From: Arion vulgaris
Taxonomy: Eukaryota > Mollusca > Gastropoda > Stylommatophora > Arionidae
Length of the DNA: 64,000 bases
Direction: 5' to 3'
Assembly (NCBI GenBank): GCA_020796225.1
Contig: CM036765.1
Coordinates: 35,864,066 to 35,928,065, forward strand
Shown here: positions 44,994 to 55,645 of the stretch, in pieces
How positions within the stretch are numbered: position 1 is the stretch's first letter
Layout of the letters: the number at the start of each line of letters is the position of its first letter
Program-made: the position numbers and the translations under genes
The notes under the pieces: model-generated
What the model saw: the letters and a program-made list of their open reading frames with translations, nothing else
What the model was told of the DNA's origin: nothing
Database searches by the model: none

Positions 44994-45169
44994 AAGGAAA
45001 CTGTTCATAAAAGAAGACTAAGTATCTGAAACAATAAATATTAATTAATAAATACAATTTACGTGTAGATGCAAATCTATGTTTTAGTCGCTTCCTTACT
45101 TCTGCTAATCTATGGGGCACACATAGTCAAGGTGGAGTATCCATCTATTCCACCCCCTTTCCTCCACCC

Positions 45170-45385
45170 ACAGGGTAACATGAAGTCATGAGAGTAGGTG
45201 TGGATGAGTGCGAGAGCAGCCGATAGAGTATCAATATATATGGTCTAAAAAATCACGACGGTAGGTAGGGCATCTTTGAAATGGAGGCAATGTCTACGGT
45301 CATGAACCAGTATGGTCACTGCCAGGAAGGAAAGAAATGGCAAACTACCTTCCCAAAACATGCCTAGATAATCCTAACAGCAGTA
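45170..45385 (+). repeat. Dispersed repeat, partner of 47535-47750
   Basis: Shares gaagtcatgagagtaggtg, gagagcagccgatagagt, cactgccaggaaggaaag and gcctagataa in the same order as 47535-47750. Unknown family, about 210 bp. Confidence 0.65.
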
Positions 45386-45529
45386 TTACATACAACAAAA
45401 TTGAAACAAGATCGGGTTGGTGAGGATTTCAGATTAGAGAATCTTATAAACACATCGGGGAATAGCTGAACGCGGAGAATAGCACTAATAAACAGACAGA
45501 TCCTACAAATATAAAGTAGATTATTGAAG

Positions 45530-45765
45530 TAATTTCGATATATAAAAAGAAGGGTTGGAGAAGACCATTATGGAAGAAGGAATCCCTGCAACGTTAAGAA
45601 GAGGAAGACTACAGAGAAGATGGATTAAGGATATAACTAATGGTTTGAACATGACGGCTGCAGGGACGGAACATCTGTCTATGAGAGAGAAATTCCGAAG
45701 GACTGTTGGGGTGGCAAAGTTATGCTCAGGACAAACTATTTGATGATAATGATGAGGAAATACAA
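45530..45765 (+). mobile_element. LINE 3' tail
   Basis: A 62-codon frame reads ATLRRGRLQRRWIKDITNGL, NMTAAGTEHLSMREKFRRTV and stops in ttgatgataatgatgagg, the tgatgata-type tail also seen at 10135-10370 and 59507-59690. Confidence 0.7.
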
Positions 45766-46339
45766 TTTGCGTACTAAATAACGGAATAACAGCTTGAATA
45801 CTGTACTCATATACTAATATCCTAAGCTTCACATATTCTAACATTCTCGAAATGTTTGTTACGTTTCACTAATCTTATTCTGATCTCCCCTAAGATTTAT
45901 CCAGGAAACTACATAATTATATTTACTTATTATCGTATTACCAGTCATGTTTGTTCCAATCGTTCTCTCTGCGTCTACTTCAGATCTCAATTTTCTCCTG
46001 CAGCTTGCCCTCCGCTGTACATGTATAAACTAGATTATCCACATATAACACAGTGTTTGTTCAGTCTTAGATAATCGACTACATACTCGCATTACAGTGT
46101 TAGCAGATATACAGACATTCATTATCGTTTTTACATTGCTGGGTAGTCTTTTTTATTTAATATCTGTTTCCAATCCTGAAGTGCTGACGTTGTTCAAAGT
46201 CTACTGTTATATATCTGGACTGGTTCCAGTTATTTTGACGGTATTTTTCTAGTTTAAGCAATCTTCCCTTCGAATTCTAAGTTGTCTTGGCGGTATGTAC
46301 CACTAGTTCATTGATTCCCATTCTGCCTGAAAATAAACT
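45766..46339. other. Intergenic sequence without recognised features
   Basis: AT-rich, no gene or repeat unit recognised. Confidence 0.4.
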
Positions 46340-46790
46340 TCGTTTCTGGCAATTCCTATTTTCCATCCTATCTCCTTCATTCTGGATAGAGATACAGATT
46401 TAGACATGTTTTCAAAGTCCTCTATACAACCTGCTTCTCTTATGGCACTGATTACAATAAATATCAGTCACTGACTGTCCTTCCTCGACCACTGCTGTAT
46501 CAGCCATGTGATCTACATACTCATTGTTTTGTACAACCGCATTCCCTGCTTCATATACAAAATTAAAATTGAACATTCGTGATGTGCTCAATGTGAGAAT
46601 CCATTTCTGTCTTGCACAGCCAGCATGACCTTTTTGAGCGTATTGATTGAGTCGTTCACTAATACACACGTGTGAATTCCTGTGTGCTCAACAACGTCAG
46701 TCTTAATTACCAATGCATCTGTTATCTGATAAGAAATTCTACTCTTATCAACTAATGGAAACAAAAGAAATGGTAACAAAAGAAATGGAA
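46340..46790 (-). mobile_element. LINE RNase H fragment
   Basis: Minus-strand frames: ISYQITDALVIKTDVVEHTG, LVNDSINTLKKV, then a degenerate AGNAVVQNNEYVDHMADTAV stretch equivalent to the PGHAGxxGNExADxLA motif of RNase H. It parallels 7670-8365 in the other orientation. Confidence 0.6.
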
Positions 46791-47217
46791 ACAGTTTTGA
46801 AATAGTAAAGCAACAACATTTCTTGTCTTTATTCTCCCAAAAATTGTGTTTTGCTATAATATGAGTAAATATACATTGCAGTGGTTATTTTTAGTGCATG
46901 ATCAAAAACCCACTTGAAGACTTTACTGCAAAACTTGAGAAATATTTCATGAAACGTGCAAAGAAGTTCTATTGTTATGTAGGAAATTGAAACCTCATTA
47001 CGCCGAAGCACACACTTTTCAACATAAGGACAGATGTTATGATATGATATCAGAGCGTGTAGGTTAACAGACATGAAAATAAGTATTAACCGATTACGGA
47101 GAATCACAAGAAGTTATAAGGAAAAACAAAACTTAATCGGGAATGTCTCACAGAGCATACTAGACATTTTCTGGTGAGAAATAGAACTTCCAAGTCAAAT
47201 GCAGCAAATGTAAAGAA
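46791..47217. other. Mostly unassigned spacer
   Basis: A block at 46975-47060 (aacctcattacgccgaagca ...) recurs near 39060-39130. Nothing else recognised. Confidence 0.4.
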
Positions 47218-47224
47218 ATGCGTG

Positions 47225-47226
<2 letters not shown>

Positions 47227-47271
<45 letters not shown>
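47227..47271. repeat. (CT)n microsatellite
   Basis: A pure CT run of about 45 bp. It creates an artefactual (RE)n minus-strand frame. Confidence 0.95.
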
Positions 47272-47276
<5 letters not shown>

Positions 47277-47284
47277 TTTTAACT

Positions 47285-47480
47285 ATGATTGGTGCATAGG
47301 CCCTCAACCAAATAATGCCAAGTCTGCGTTTTATCTCTAGCTATCTCCTGCAGCTCGATCCATCTCTTCTTTGTATTCTTGATCTGACTCCAAATCTCGT
47401 CTCCATGTATTTCTCGCCTCCCTTCTTTCGCTGTCCCTGTGGGTTCTAGGAAAGGACCCTTCTTGTTATATTCCCCTCAA
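47285..47480 (-). mobile_element. LINE C-terminal tail
   Basis: The minus strand reads THRDSERREARNTWRRDLES then EMDRAAGDS in one frame, a TWRRDLE-type tail seen in RTE-like elements. Confidence 0.45.
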
Positions 47481-47534
47481 GTGTTCGAAAAATGTATCCT
47501 ATCCAGCGGCAGCGTCTTTTTTAGACCCACAGCC

Positions 47535-47750
47535 CCGGCAGAGTAACTTGAAGTCATGGGAGCAGGTGGTGGATGAGTGTGAGAACAGCCGACAGAGTGT
47601 CAATAGCTATGTTCTCAAAACTTATGACAGTAGACAGAGGATTTCTGTAATAGAATAGAGACAAAATCTACGGTCATGGATGGTCACTGCCAGGAAGGAA
47701 AGCAATGGCAGACTACCTTCCAAGAGGATGCTTAGATAACCGTAATACAA
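47535..47750 (+). repeat. Dispersed repeat, partner of 45170-45385
   Basis: Second copy of the ~210-bp unit with about 20-25 percent visible differences. A CA-rich microsatellite follows at 47795-47850. Confidence 0.65.
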
Positions 47751-48034
47751 ATATTAACTATAACAAAATATAAATAAAATCCGTTTATAAACATGTGCAC
47801 ACACACGCACACTCACGCACACACGCACGCACGCATGCACACACACGCAAGCCATTAGAGAAGTGATTAATTAAAACACAATTCTATCCAGGTAATAAGC
47901 CCTACATCCAGTTGTTATTAAACCAGTCAAGAAACCTTTTTGAGATGATGCATAATGTAAACACTAGAATAAAGCTTCAATGTCGGGATCAAACAAACTG
48001 AGATTTCATAGACGAGAATGATGTCTATCTAGAT

Positions 48035-48500
48035 CAACGTTTCCCAAGTACGCCCCCAGTGGGCGTTGAAGCATTCTAGGAGAGCGATAGTGGGTTTAGA
48101 AGAATTAGGGGGGTGGGGGTGTTCAGACGACTAGGGCTCGGTGGCTTCTTAAAAAGAAATCAATATTAAATATTTTAAAAAAGAATTATTTTCGTGGTTT
48201 TGCGATTGAATAATCATTTAAAATTTGAATTCTGCATTTTAATTCATCTTATGCCCGTCTTACACGACCCATTTTTCATCAATTTTCTATTTCATACATA
48301 TAATCATTTTAATGTATGATAATGTATGAAAATGTATTTAATGTATAACATAAATATATATCAATTGTGTATGTCAAAGATAAAATTGAGTATGTATATA
48401 TAGAGAGGGCGTTGGCAAACTGTTATAATGTGGAGGGGGGCGTTATAAAGTTTATGTTGTGCAAAGTGGACGATGGGACGAAAAAATTTGGGAATCTATA
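48035..48500. mobile_element. hAT-like MITE B, full copy, 466 bp
   Basis: An 8-bp TSD, atctagat, itself a palindrome, at 48027-48034 and 48501-48508. The ends are caacgtttcccaag and, inverted, tatagattcccaa. Non-coding, with G-rich runs near each end. The 8-bp TSD around a central CTAG fits known hAT target preferences. Its right part is copied again at 51330-51480. Confidence 0.75.
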
Positions 48501-48925
48501 ATCTAGATTCATTAGAAAATCTAGCCCAATATTAATTTATATAAAATGCAATAATGTTGTGAAATTGCTAAAGATAAAACAAAAACTGTCTGTAAGCAAA
48601 AACTGTAGAGTTATCAAGTTAATAGAAAAAAACATGGCTGTTCAGAGTAAAGGAAAATATTTCAGAAACAAATAAGCAGACTTGTATATAAGAAAGCGTT
48701 TGTATGGTGTCCTGGCTTGCAAAGGGAACACAAAAATAGTAACACTGCGGTCTACATGGCATGTCGTAAGAGACGACTGAAGTAGGGGCCTAGGGAAGTT
48801 ACTCAATAACAAGGGTCGCAGAAATCGAATGTGCTGGCCAACATGTAGGCGCATAACTGGTACAACGTATAATCGCTCATAGATTCAGATCACATACAAA
48901 TCACAAAGAGTGGTTAACGCGTGGT
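48350..48925. repeat. Left copy of the ~575-bp direct repeat flanking a LINE
   Basis: Nearly identical to 51330-51901. The differences I can find are two 2-bp length changes (tagagagggcg/tagagggcg, gaggggggcg/gaggggcg) and one substitution. It contains the right end of MITE B and a family 1 SINE cut off after gcgtggt. Confidence 0.95.
48705..48925 (+). mobile_element. SINE family 1, cut by the LINE at its 3' end
   Basis: The body runs gtgtcctggcttgcaaaggg to gagtggttaacgcgtggt and stops where the LINE begins. The missing end (cgatatggagcgttcagag) is present only after the right copy. Confidence 0.85.
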
Positions 48926-51329
48926 TGAGCAATTTTGTCTAGAAAACAGACTGATCATAGGAGGCACATTGTTTCCACACAGGACCATACACAAGTACAC
49001 ATGGATATCCCCAAATGGAAGAGATGAAAACCAGATAGACCACTTTATGATCAACAGTAAATGGCGAAAGACATTACTTGATGTAAAGGTGAAAAGAGGA
49101 GCTGACGTGGGCAGCGACCACCCCCTTGTCGTTGCCATGATCAGGCTCAAACTCAAGAAAACATATATACAAGCCAAGACAAGAACAGAATACTTTAATG
49201 TTAACATATTAAAAGACAGAGAGATTGCTACAAAATATATAGTGGAACTAAAGAACAGATTTCAAATCCTGTCAGAGCAGTCAGACACAACACCAACTGA
49301 AAGTATCCAAGAAAAATGGAATGCGATCAAGGCACATATAAAATAGTTAGCAGTAGTGTACTGGGAACCAGTAAAGGACAACATAAAGAGTGGATAAGTG
49401 GCCAGACCTTGAATACATCCAAAAGCGAAAGGAGAAAAAATCTCATCAATAGCATTAGATCAGAACGTCAAAAAGATAAGGCAAGAAAAGAATATACAGA
49501 ACTAAACAAAATGGTAAAAGAAGTGCTAGAACAGACAAGAGACAATTTATGGAAAAGACAGCAGAAATAGCAGAAAAAGCTGCTAAAGTACATGATCTGC
49601 ACACACTGTACAAGATTACCAAACAATTATGCGAAGGTAAAAGACACAACCATAACATGCCAGTCAGAAACAGCCTAGGACAACTGTTGACAACAGAGCA
49701 GGAGCAGGATATGAGATGGACATCCCACTTTGAAGATGTGCTAAACAGACCTGATCCTGAACATCCACCGGATATCCACCGGCCGCACAGGATATTGATA
49801 TCAACCTCAAATTGCCAGAAAAGCAAGAAATAGTAAAAGCTATTGGATCCCTGAAAAACAACAAAGCACCGGGAAATGATGAAATGACAGCAGAGCTTTT
49901 CAAGATCGATCCCATCTTAGCTGCAAACATATTAGAGCCATTGTTTGCAGATATCTGGGAGAAAGAAGAATTGCCTAAGGATTGGACTAGGGGTACTGTG
50001 GTGAAAATCCCCAAGAAAGGAGACCTAACAGATTGCAATAACTGGAGAGGAATCACGTTGCTTTCAATCCCAAGTAAGATATTCTGCAAAATTATCATAA
50101 TGCGAATACAAGAAGCAATAGATAAGTGTCTACGAATGGAGCAAGCAGGATTTAGGAAAGGAAGAGGAACAAATGAACATATATTTACCCTGCGTAACAT
50201 TTTAGAACAATGTAGCGAGTGGCAAAGGACTATATATATCAACTTCATAGATTTTGAAAAGGCATTCGACAGCGTCCACAGAGACAGCCTATGGAAGATA
50301 CTGAGACAATACGGCGTACCGCAGAAGCTTGTCAACATCATAGCCCTCTTCTATAAAGATTTCTCCTGCAACCTAAAGAATTCCAACAAAACATTCCCAG
50401 TAAAATCTGGTGTAAGACAGGGATGCGTAATGTTCTCTCTTTTGTTTAGTATTACAATTGACTGGGTGCTAAAAATGCCATAAAACAACAAGCACCAAGA
50501 GGAATAAGATGGACCCCTTTCGAGATGCTTGAGGACCTGGACTTTGCAGACGATATAGCCCTGGTGTCACACAAATATGAACATATACAAGAGAAAAGTA
50601 CAATACTTCACAGCACGGCAAAGACAGTAGGCCTCAAAACAAACACAGGAAAAACAAAAATTATGACAAACAGTGAAATCCAACAACCAGTAATGTTAGA
50701 AGATGAAACACTGGAAAGGGTTGAGCAGTTTACATATCTTGGTAGCGTACTGACACTAAATGGTGGCACAGAGGAAGATATAAAATCACGTCTGAGTAAG
50801 GCCAGAACCGCTTTTGCCAGAATGAAACCAGTATGGAAGTCCAAAATCTACAATAGGACCACAAAGCTTAAACTCTATAAAAGCATTGTTTTGCCAGTTT
50901 TGCTCTACGGATCGGAGTGTTGGAGGATGGCCAAAGGAGATACTAGCAGGCTGTCAGTTTTCCACCACTCTTGTCTTCGCAGAATCTTGGGAATCTTTTG
51001 GCCAGTAAAAATATCCAATAACCAACTACTCAAGACACAAGACAAGAGTCAATGAATGACATACTCAAAAGAGAAGATGGAAATGGCTCGGACATGTTAT
51101 GAGAATGAGACAAGAAATGCCTGCAAGGATAGCCCTCACTTGGACACCAGAGGGAAAGAGAAAGAAAGGCAGACCACGGACAACATGGAGGCGCATGATG
51201 GAAGAGGAACTGGACACCGCATCTCTGACGTGGGGCTCTGCGCTGAAGGTTGCACGGACAGGAGAGCATGGAAAGTCCTTTCTGAAGCCCCATGTGTCAC
51301 TAGGCATGACGGGATTAAGTAAGTAAGTA
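48926..51329 (+). mobile_element. 5'-truncated APE-type LINE, endonuclease C-terminus plus reverse transcriptase
   Basis: The insertion starts inside the endonuclease: TLFPHRTIHKYTWISPNGRD, QIDHFMI and GADVGSDHPLVV (C-terminal APE motif near 49105-49130). RT follows: NNKAPGNDEMTAELF, FRKGRGTNEHIF, INFIDFEKAFDSVHR, VRQGC and the FADDIAL catalytic box at 50543. Then comes the tail FTYLGSVLTLNGGTEEDI, LLYGSECWRMAKGD, WTPEGKRKKGRPRTTWRRMM. It ends in attaagtaagtaagtaa, a short (TAAG)n tail. Frame breaks near 49340, 49560, 49825, 50480 and 51055 make it inactive. Motifs place it among RTE-like or related APE non-LTR elements; a phylogeny would decide the clade. It is bounded by ~575-bp direct repeats. 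Confidence 0.93.
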
Positions 51330-51901
51330 ATAAATATATATCAATTGTGTATGTCAAAGATAAAATTGAGTATGTATATATAGAGGGCGTTGGCAAACTG
51401 TTATAATGTGGAGGGGCGTTATAAAGTTTATGTTGTGCAAAGCGGACGATGGGACGAAAAAATTTGGGAATCTATAATCTAGATTCATTAGAAAATCTAG
51501 CCCAATATTAATTTATATAAAATGCAATAATGTTGTGAAATTGCTAAAGATAAAACAAAAACTGTCTGTAAGCAAAAACTGTAGAGTTATCAAGTTAATA
51601 GAAAAAAACATGGCTGTTCAGAGTAAAGGAAAATATTTCAGAAACAAATAAGCAGACTTGTATATAAGAAAGCGTTTGTATGGTGTCCTGGCTTGCAAAG
51701 GGAACACAAAAATAGTAACACTGCGGTCTACATGGCATGTCGTAAGAGACGACTGAAGTAGGGGCCTAGGGAAGTTACTCAATAACAAGGGTCGCAGAAA
51801 TCGAATGTGCTGGCCAACATGTAGGCGCATAACTGGTACAACGTATAATCGCTCATAGATTCAGATCACATACAAATCACAAAGAGTGGTTAACGCGTGG
51901 T
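51330..51901. repeat. Right copy of the direct repeat flanking the LINE
   Basis: Repeats 48350-48925 immediately after the LINE's TAAG tail. The 70-codon minus-strand reading of 51618-51830 is identical to that of 48642-48854, showing that the copies have barely diverged. Confidence 0.95.
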
Positions 51902-51930
51902 CGATATGGAGCGTTCAGAGAAGAATAATA
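51685..51930 (+). mobile_element. SINE family 1, complete in the right repeat
   Basis: Same SINE as 48705-48925, but continuing past gcgtggt into cgatatggagcgttcagag and a (GAA)n tail. This shows what the locus looked like before the LINE arrived. Confidence 0.88.
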
Positions 51931-52264
51931 TTCTTATTTTAATATTTTTAGAGTATTTGCCTGTTTTTATAGTATTATCTATTTCTTCTTCACGTGGTGT
52001 CGCAATGTACATTACTTCTCCTTTGTCAGAAACCGTACTTTTTAGATAACTCGCATGTCCACATATCGTTTGTACATGTTCTATTTATACACTGCCTGTT
52101 TTAGACGTTGTTCTGGGACTTGAGTTGTTAAAATGATTGCAAGTATACTTTCAATGATCTTGGAGAAAGTTATTTTTGTACAAGGCAGATATATAATTAA
52201 AGTGTTTAGTGAGCTTAGAGTTCATATTCCTATCATCGTTTTACATATCGTGTCTATATTCTTT

Positions 52265-52500
52265 TTCGAATCATCGTGTCGCTGAGACACAAAGAAAACG
52301 AGCTGCGCGAAAAGACAGAACACACAACATGCACATGTCTAGCCTTGATCATGTATGCCCCACCTGTGGTGGGGGATTGTGTTCTAGGATTGGACTCTAC
52401 ATTCATCTTCGCACACACCAAAGAGGTGCAGTAGCACACGTCTGAGACTGTTGTCGTCATCGCTTGCAATGGACGGCTAATATTATTATATTCTTTCTAG
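52265..52500 (+). mobile_element. LINE C-terminal C2H2 finger fragment
   Basis: The frame reads RAARKDRTHNMHMSSLDHVC, CPTCGGGLCSRIGLYIHLR, THQRGAVAHV. This CxxC...H...H finger ends a known group of LINE ORFs. The same end lies at 60390-60590 on the minus strand. It ends in gctaatattattatatt. Confidence 0.7.
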
Positions 52501-53193
52501 AATGTTTAAACTTGATTTCCATTCCTTCCCAGCAAGTCTGAAGTGTTGTAATTATGATCCTTTTAGTTTCACAGTTATCATTGTTTTGTTTCTATGTCAG
52601 TCATGGTTCAACGGTGTCCACAATGTTAGCACCTTAGGACACCAGAGCTCAGCTAGTCTATGCTCTCGTTGGTACAGCTTCCAGCCTGCATCATGTGGAG
52701 ACGGGGTTGACTTGTAAAGTATGGTTCATCAGCAGGGGACAAATGTTCACGTTCCGAATAAATCAATCTGATCCTGGTAATTCAGTTACGTTCTTATTTT
52801 CTAGACCGTATCATATATTATTTCTCGGAAACTGAATTAGTTTAGTCGTATTAAATATCACAGTGTGTTACAGACAGCGAGAGAAATAATGGAGACAATG
52901 ATTCATGAAAGACGAGGCAGGGTGCCAACAGGACGACGATGGTATTAGGATGGTAAGGAAACATCGAGCACAAAGATGGAGATAAAGGTAGAACTGGATG
53001 GTAATCAATAGTCTTTCATTTTGGATGTGAAATATATAAATATAAATATTCTGTTACAATAAGGATGAGAGTAGTACATTTCAATGCACTATTTATTTAC
53101 ACAAAGAGATGTATGGCAATCTCAGGAACTTGGTTTTCCCTCTTTCTAAGTCAGAGACACGCACTTTAGAAAATGAAAGATAATGATTAAAAA

Positions 53194-53195
<2 letters not shown>
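52500..53195. other. Intergenic sequence without recognised features
   Basis: No gene, SINE core or LINE motif recognised. Confidence 0.4.

Positions 53196-53261
<66 letters not shown>
53196..53261. repeat. (TA)n microsatellite
   Basis: A pure alternating run of about 66 bp. The (IY)n reading over it is an artefact. Confidence 0.95.
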
Positions 53262-53264
<3 letters not shown>

Positions 53265-53437
53265 ATAGCGAAGACTGCAGTAAAACGATGTACAGATGCC
53301 AAACATGAAAACTTCGGTAGTTTCAATTTAAAAAGTACAACAGACTAAAATAACATTTTAAACAAAATTACTACATCAAGCACAGGATACAGGACATAAA
53401 GGGGCACACAAAAGGTAGTTCTATCTATAACATAGTA

Positions 53438-53649
53438 GCCCGCCTGCCCAGCGTGTTCGTAGCGCGTTGGACGACGGGTGACAAGCCCTCTGTGAGTGCG
53501 GTTCAATTCCGCGGGCTGACAGAAAAGCCACAGGTTATCCAGATTTACGGTGTTCGTGGCACCGAACCGAAGGGTTACGATGTCCATGGTTCTTAGCTGA
53601 GGAGTTAAAAGCTCAAGTGCTTCTGGATCGAACAAAATAAAAAATATAA
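53438..53649 (+). mobile_element. SINE family 3 with 9-bp TSD
   Basis: The TSD aacatagta lies at 53429-53437 and 53650-53658. The head reads gcccagcgtgttcgtagcgc (A-box-like) and gcggttcaattccgcgg (B box). It ends cttctggatcg plus an A-rich tail. Confidence 0.88.
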
Positions 53650-53659
53650 AACATAGTAC

Positions 53660-53775
53660 TACCAAAATGACATACATTACTACCTGCAATTGTATTCCTC
53701 TCGTACCGCTATACGTTTCATAATACCTGCAAACAATTTTTCCATACCTCTCTATACTAGACAACTCGCCCAGTC
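53660..53775 (-). repeat. AT-tract-associated repeat, copy 3
   Basis: The minus strand reads gggcgagttgtctagtatag, gtttgcaggtattatg, aacgtatagcggtacgagag, colinear with 29515-29640 and 44395-44480. The nearest AT tract is 400 bp away, beyond the SINE that may have separated them. Confidence 0.65.
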
Positions 53776-54116
53776 TCATCTAAAGAATTAAGTCCCATAT
53801 GTCTTGTCTTTCTCAGTAAACATCGTTTCAGGATTTCCTTAAATCGGTTTCTTTCTTTCTTGAACCATTTGTCTCTCACATCAATGTCTGTTTTGTGATT
53901 ATTTGATCATTTCTTCTCAGAGTGAGCCCAACATATCTTCATCTTCTCTCTTTTATAATTGATTTCAACTATTGATTGAGCAAATACTTCTATATTTCAT
54001 CACTTCTCCTGAATTCGTCTCATTCAAAAAAATGTTTTTAAAAATGTTCATTATTTCTTGACAGACATCTATTTTCAAATGCACCCAGCTTACTTTTTAT
54101 ATCTTCATGTTCTTCT
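53776..54116. other. Intergenic sequence without recognised features
   Basis: Pyrimidine-rich spacer. No feature seen. Confidence 0.4.
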
Positions 54117-54370
54117 TCTTCTTTGACTGCTCCATATCTACCACTTGTCAACGACTCTGTGTGATTTGTATGTGATCTGAACCTTAGAGCGATTGTACGT
54201 TGTACCAGTTATGCGCCTACTTGTAGGCCAGTACATCCGATTTCTGCGCTGCTTTTTATTTACTAGAGTAGCATCCCTATGGCCCCGTATCAGACGCCTC
54301 TTACGACATGCATTGTAGGTTGCAGTGGTACTATTCTTTGCCTCCCTTGCGGGCCCGGGCACTACACGAG
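54117..54370 (-). mobile_element. SINE family 1 copy
   Basis: Full minus-strand copy: ttcttcttctttgactgctcc, agcgattgtacgttgtacc, tgcgcctacttgtaggcc, gcctcttacgacatgcattg, gcgggcccgggcac. Confidence 0.8.
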
Positions 54371-54499
54371 CGTATCCGTAACTAACTTTCATAGCTAAAA
54401 GAATTGTATTTTGGGCTTAGCAGAAAATGAATAGCTTGCTTACTTGATTTTTAGTATAAAGATTGTCTTCATTTTGTATTATACACAAGCAGTAACAAC

Positions 54500-54690
54500 A
54501 AGGTGGCGTCTGTGGCTTAGGGGATAGTGACTCGGTCTATTAACCACAAAGTTCTGAGTTCAAAACACGCTGTGGACAATTTGTTGCAAATTGTTTCGCG
54601 TGGATTTTTACCAAAGGACGATGGAACCACCCTCTCAGAAAGCAATGACAAACTACTGAACGTAATAATGTCTAGAAAATAAATCATAAG
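54500..54690 (+). mobile_element. SINE family 5 copy, plus strand
   Basis: The tRNA-like head ggcgtctgtggcttagggg has B box tctgagttcaaaacac. The family body follows (tctcagaaagcaatgacaaa, ctactgaacg, gtctagaaaat). Confidence 0.72.
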
Positions 54691-55174
54691 TAGCGTTTAA
54701 CAGCTGTAGTTGATCCGCAAAGTCCTGTAACGGATATGCAATTAACTTTTTAGTAACAAGAAACTGATAACCTTCATAAGTCTTTTCCTAGTTTGCTGTA
54801 TAATCAAATAAGTTTTGTTTTGCTAAGTTAGCGGAATCTTTGTTTTTTTTCCTTTGTTGTGTTTTATTTAACAAACAAACCATCACTTCGTTCGTCTGCC
54901 AGTGTCCCGGGTGAGCTGACCAGACGTAGTGGTTTCGTCAGATTAATCTCTTCTGATCTTCTGCCTGTAGTTAGTAAACAATAACTGCTCGTTCATATCG
55001 CCCGCAACAGTATTTGATGTCATTGGACTACACAGTTTTTCAGTGAGTATTTTAGTATCTTTGCTCTGTGGTTTTACTTAGAGTGATAAGTTTCGTAATT
55101 ACTACAATCGTTTCTGTCGAGTATATTTACCTGTTTGACAATGACTTTCTAATCTGGCAAATATTTTTATCAAA
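54691..55174. other. Intergenic sequence without recognised features
   Basis: No feature recognised. Confidence 0.4.
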
Positions 55175-55645
55175 TACAGCTTGAGATTGGTACTGGCAAA
55201 CTCTTTTTTATGTGATTAAATTTGAGATTAGTACTGGCAACCTTTTTATAAGATTTAATTTGAAATTTATACTGGCAACCATTTTTCCAGATTCAATTTC
55301 AGATTAGTACTGGCAACCATTCATAGAAAGTTCAATTTGAAATTAGTACTTACAACCCTTCTTATATGATTCAATTTGAAATTAGTACTTACAACCCTTC
55401 TTATATGATTCAATTTGAAATTAGTACTTATAACCCTTCTTATGTGATTCAATTTGAAATTAGTACTTACAACCCTTCTTATATTATTCAATTTGAAATT
55501 AGTACTGGCAACCCTTCTTATATTATTCAATTTGAAATTAGTACTGGCAACCCTTCTTATATGACTCAACTTGAAATTAGTACTGGCAACCCTTCTTATC
55601 TTATTAACTTTGAGAATAGTACTGACAACCCTAATTACATGTTCA
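55175..55645. repeat. 39-bp tandem repeat, about a dozen units
   Basis: The unit is ttcaatttgaaattagtact(t/g) plus acaacccttcttatatga. Left units are shorter and decayed, those from 55325 on nearly uniform. Because 39 is a multiple of 3, open frames of about 100 codons exist on both strands with a 13-residue period (for example IQFEISTYNPSY). I regard them as by-products. Confidence 0.9.

Noticed and set aside
49664..50341. 225-codon minus-strand open frame
   Set aside because: It is the antisense shadow of the LINE reverse transcriptase, whose motifs are all on the plus strand.
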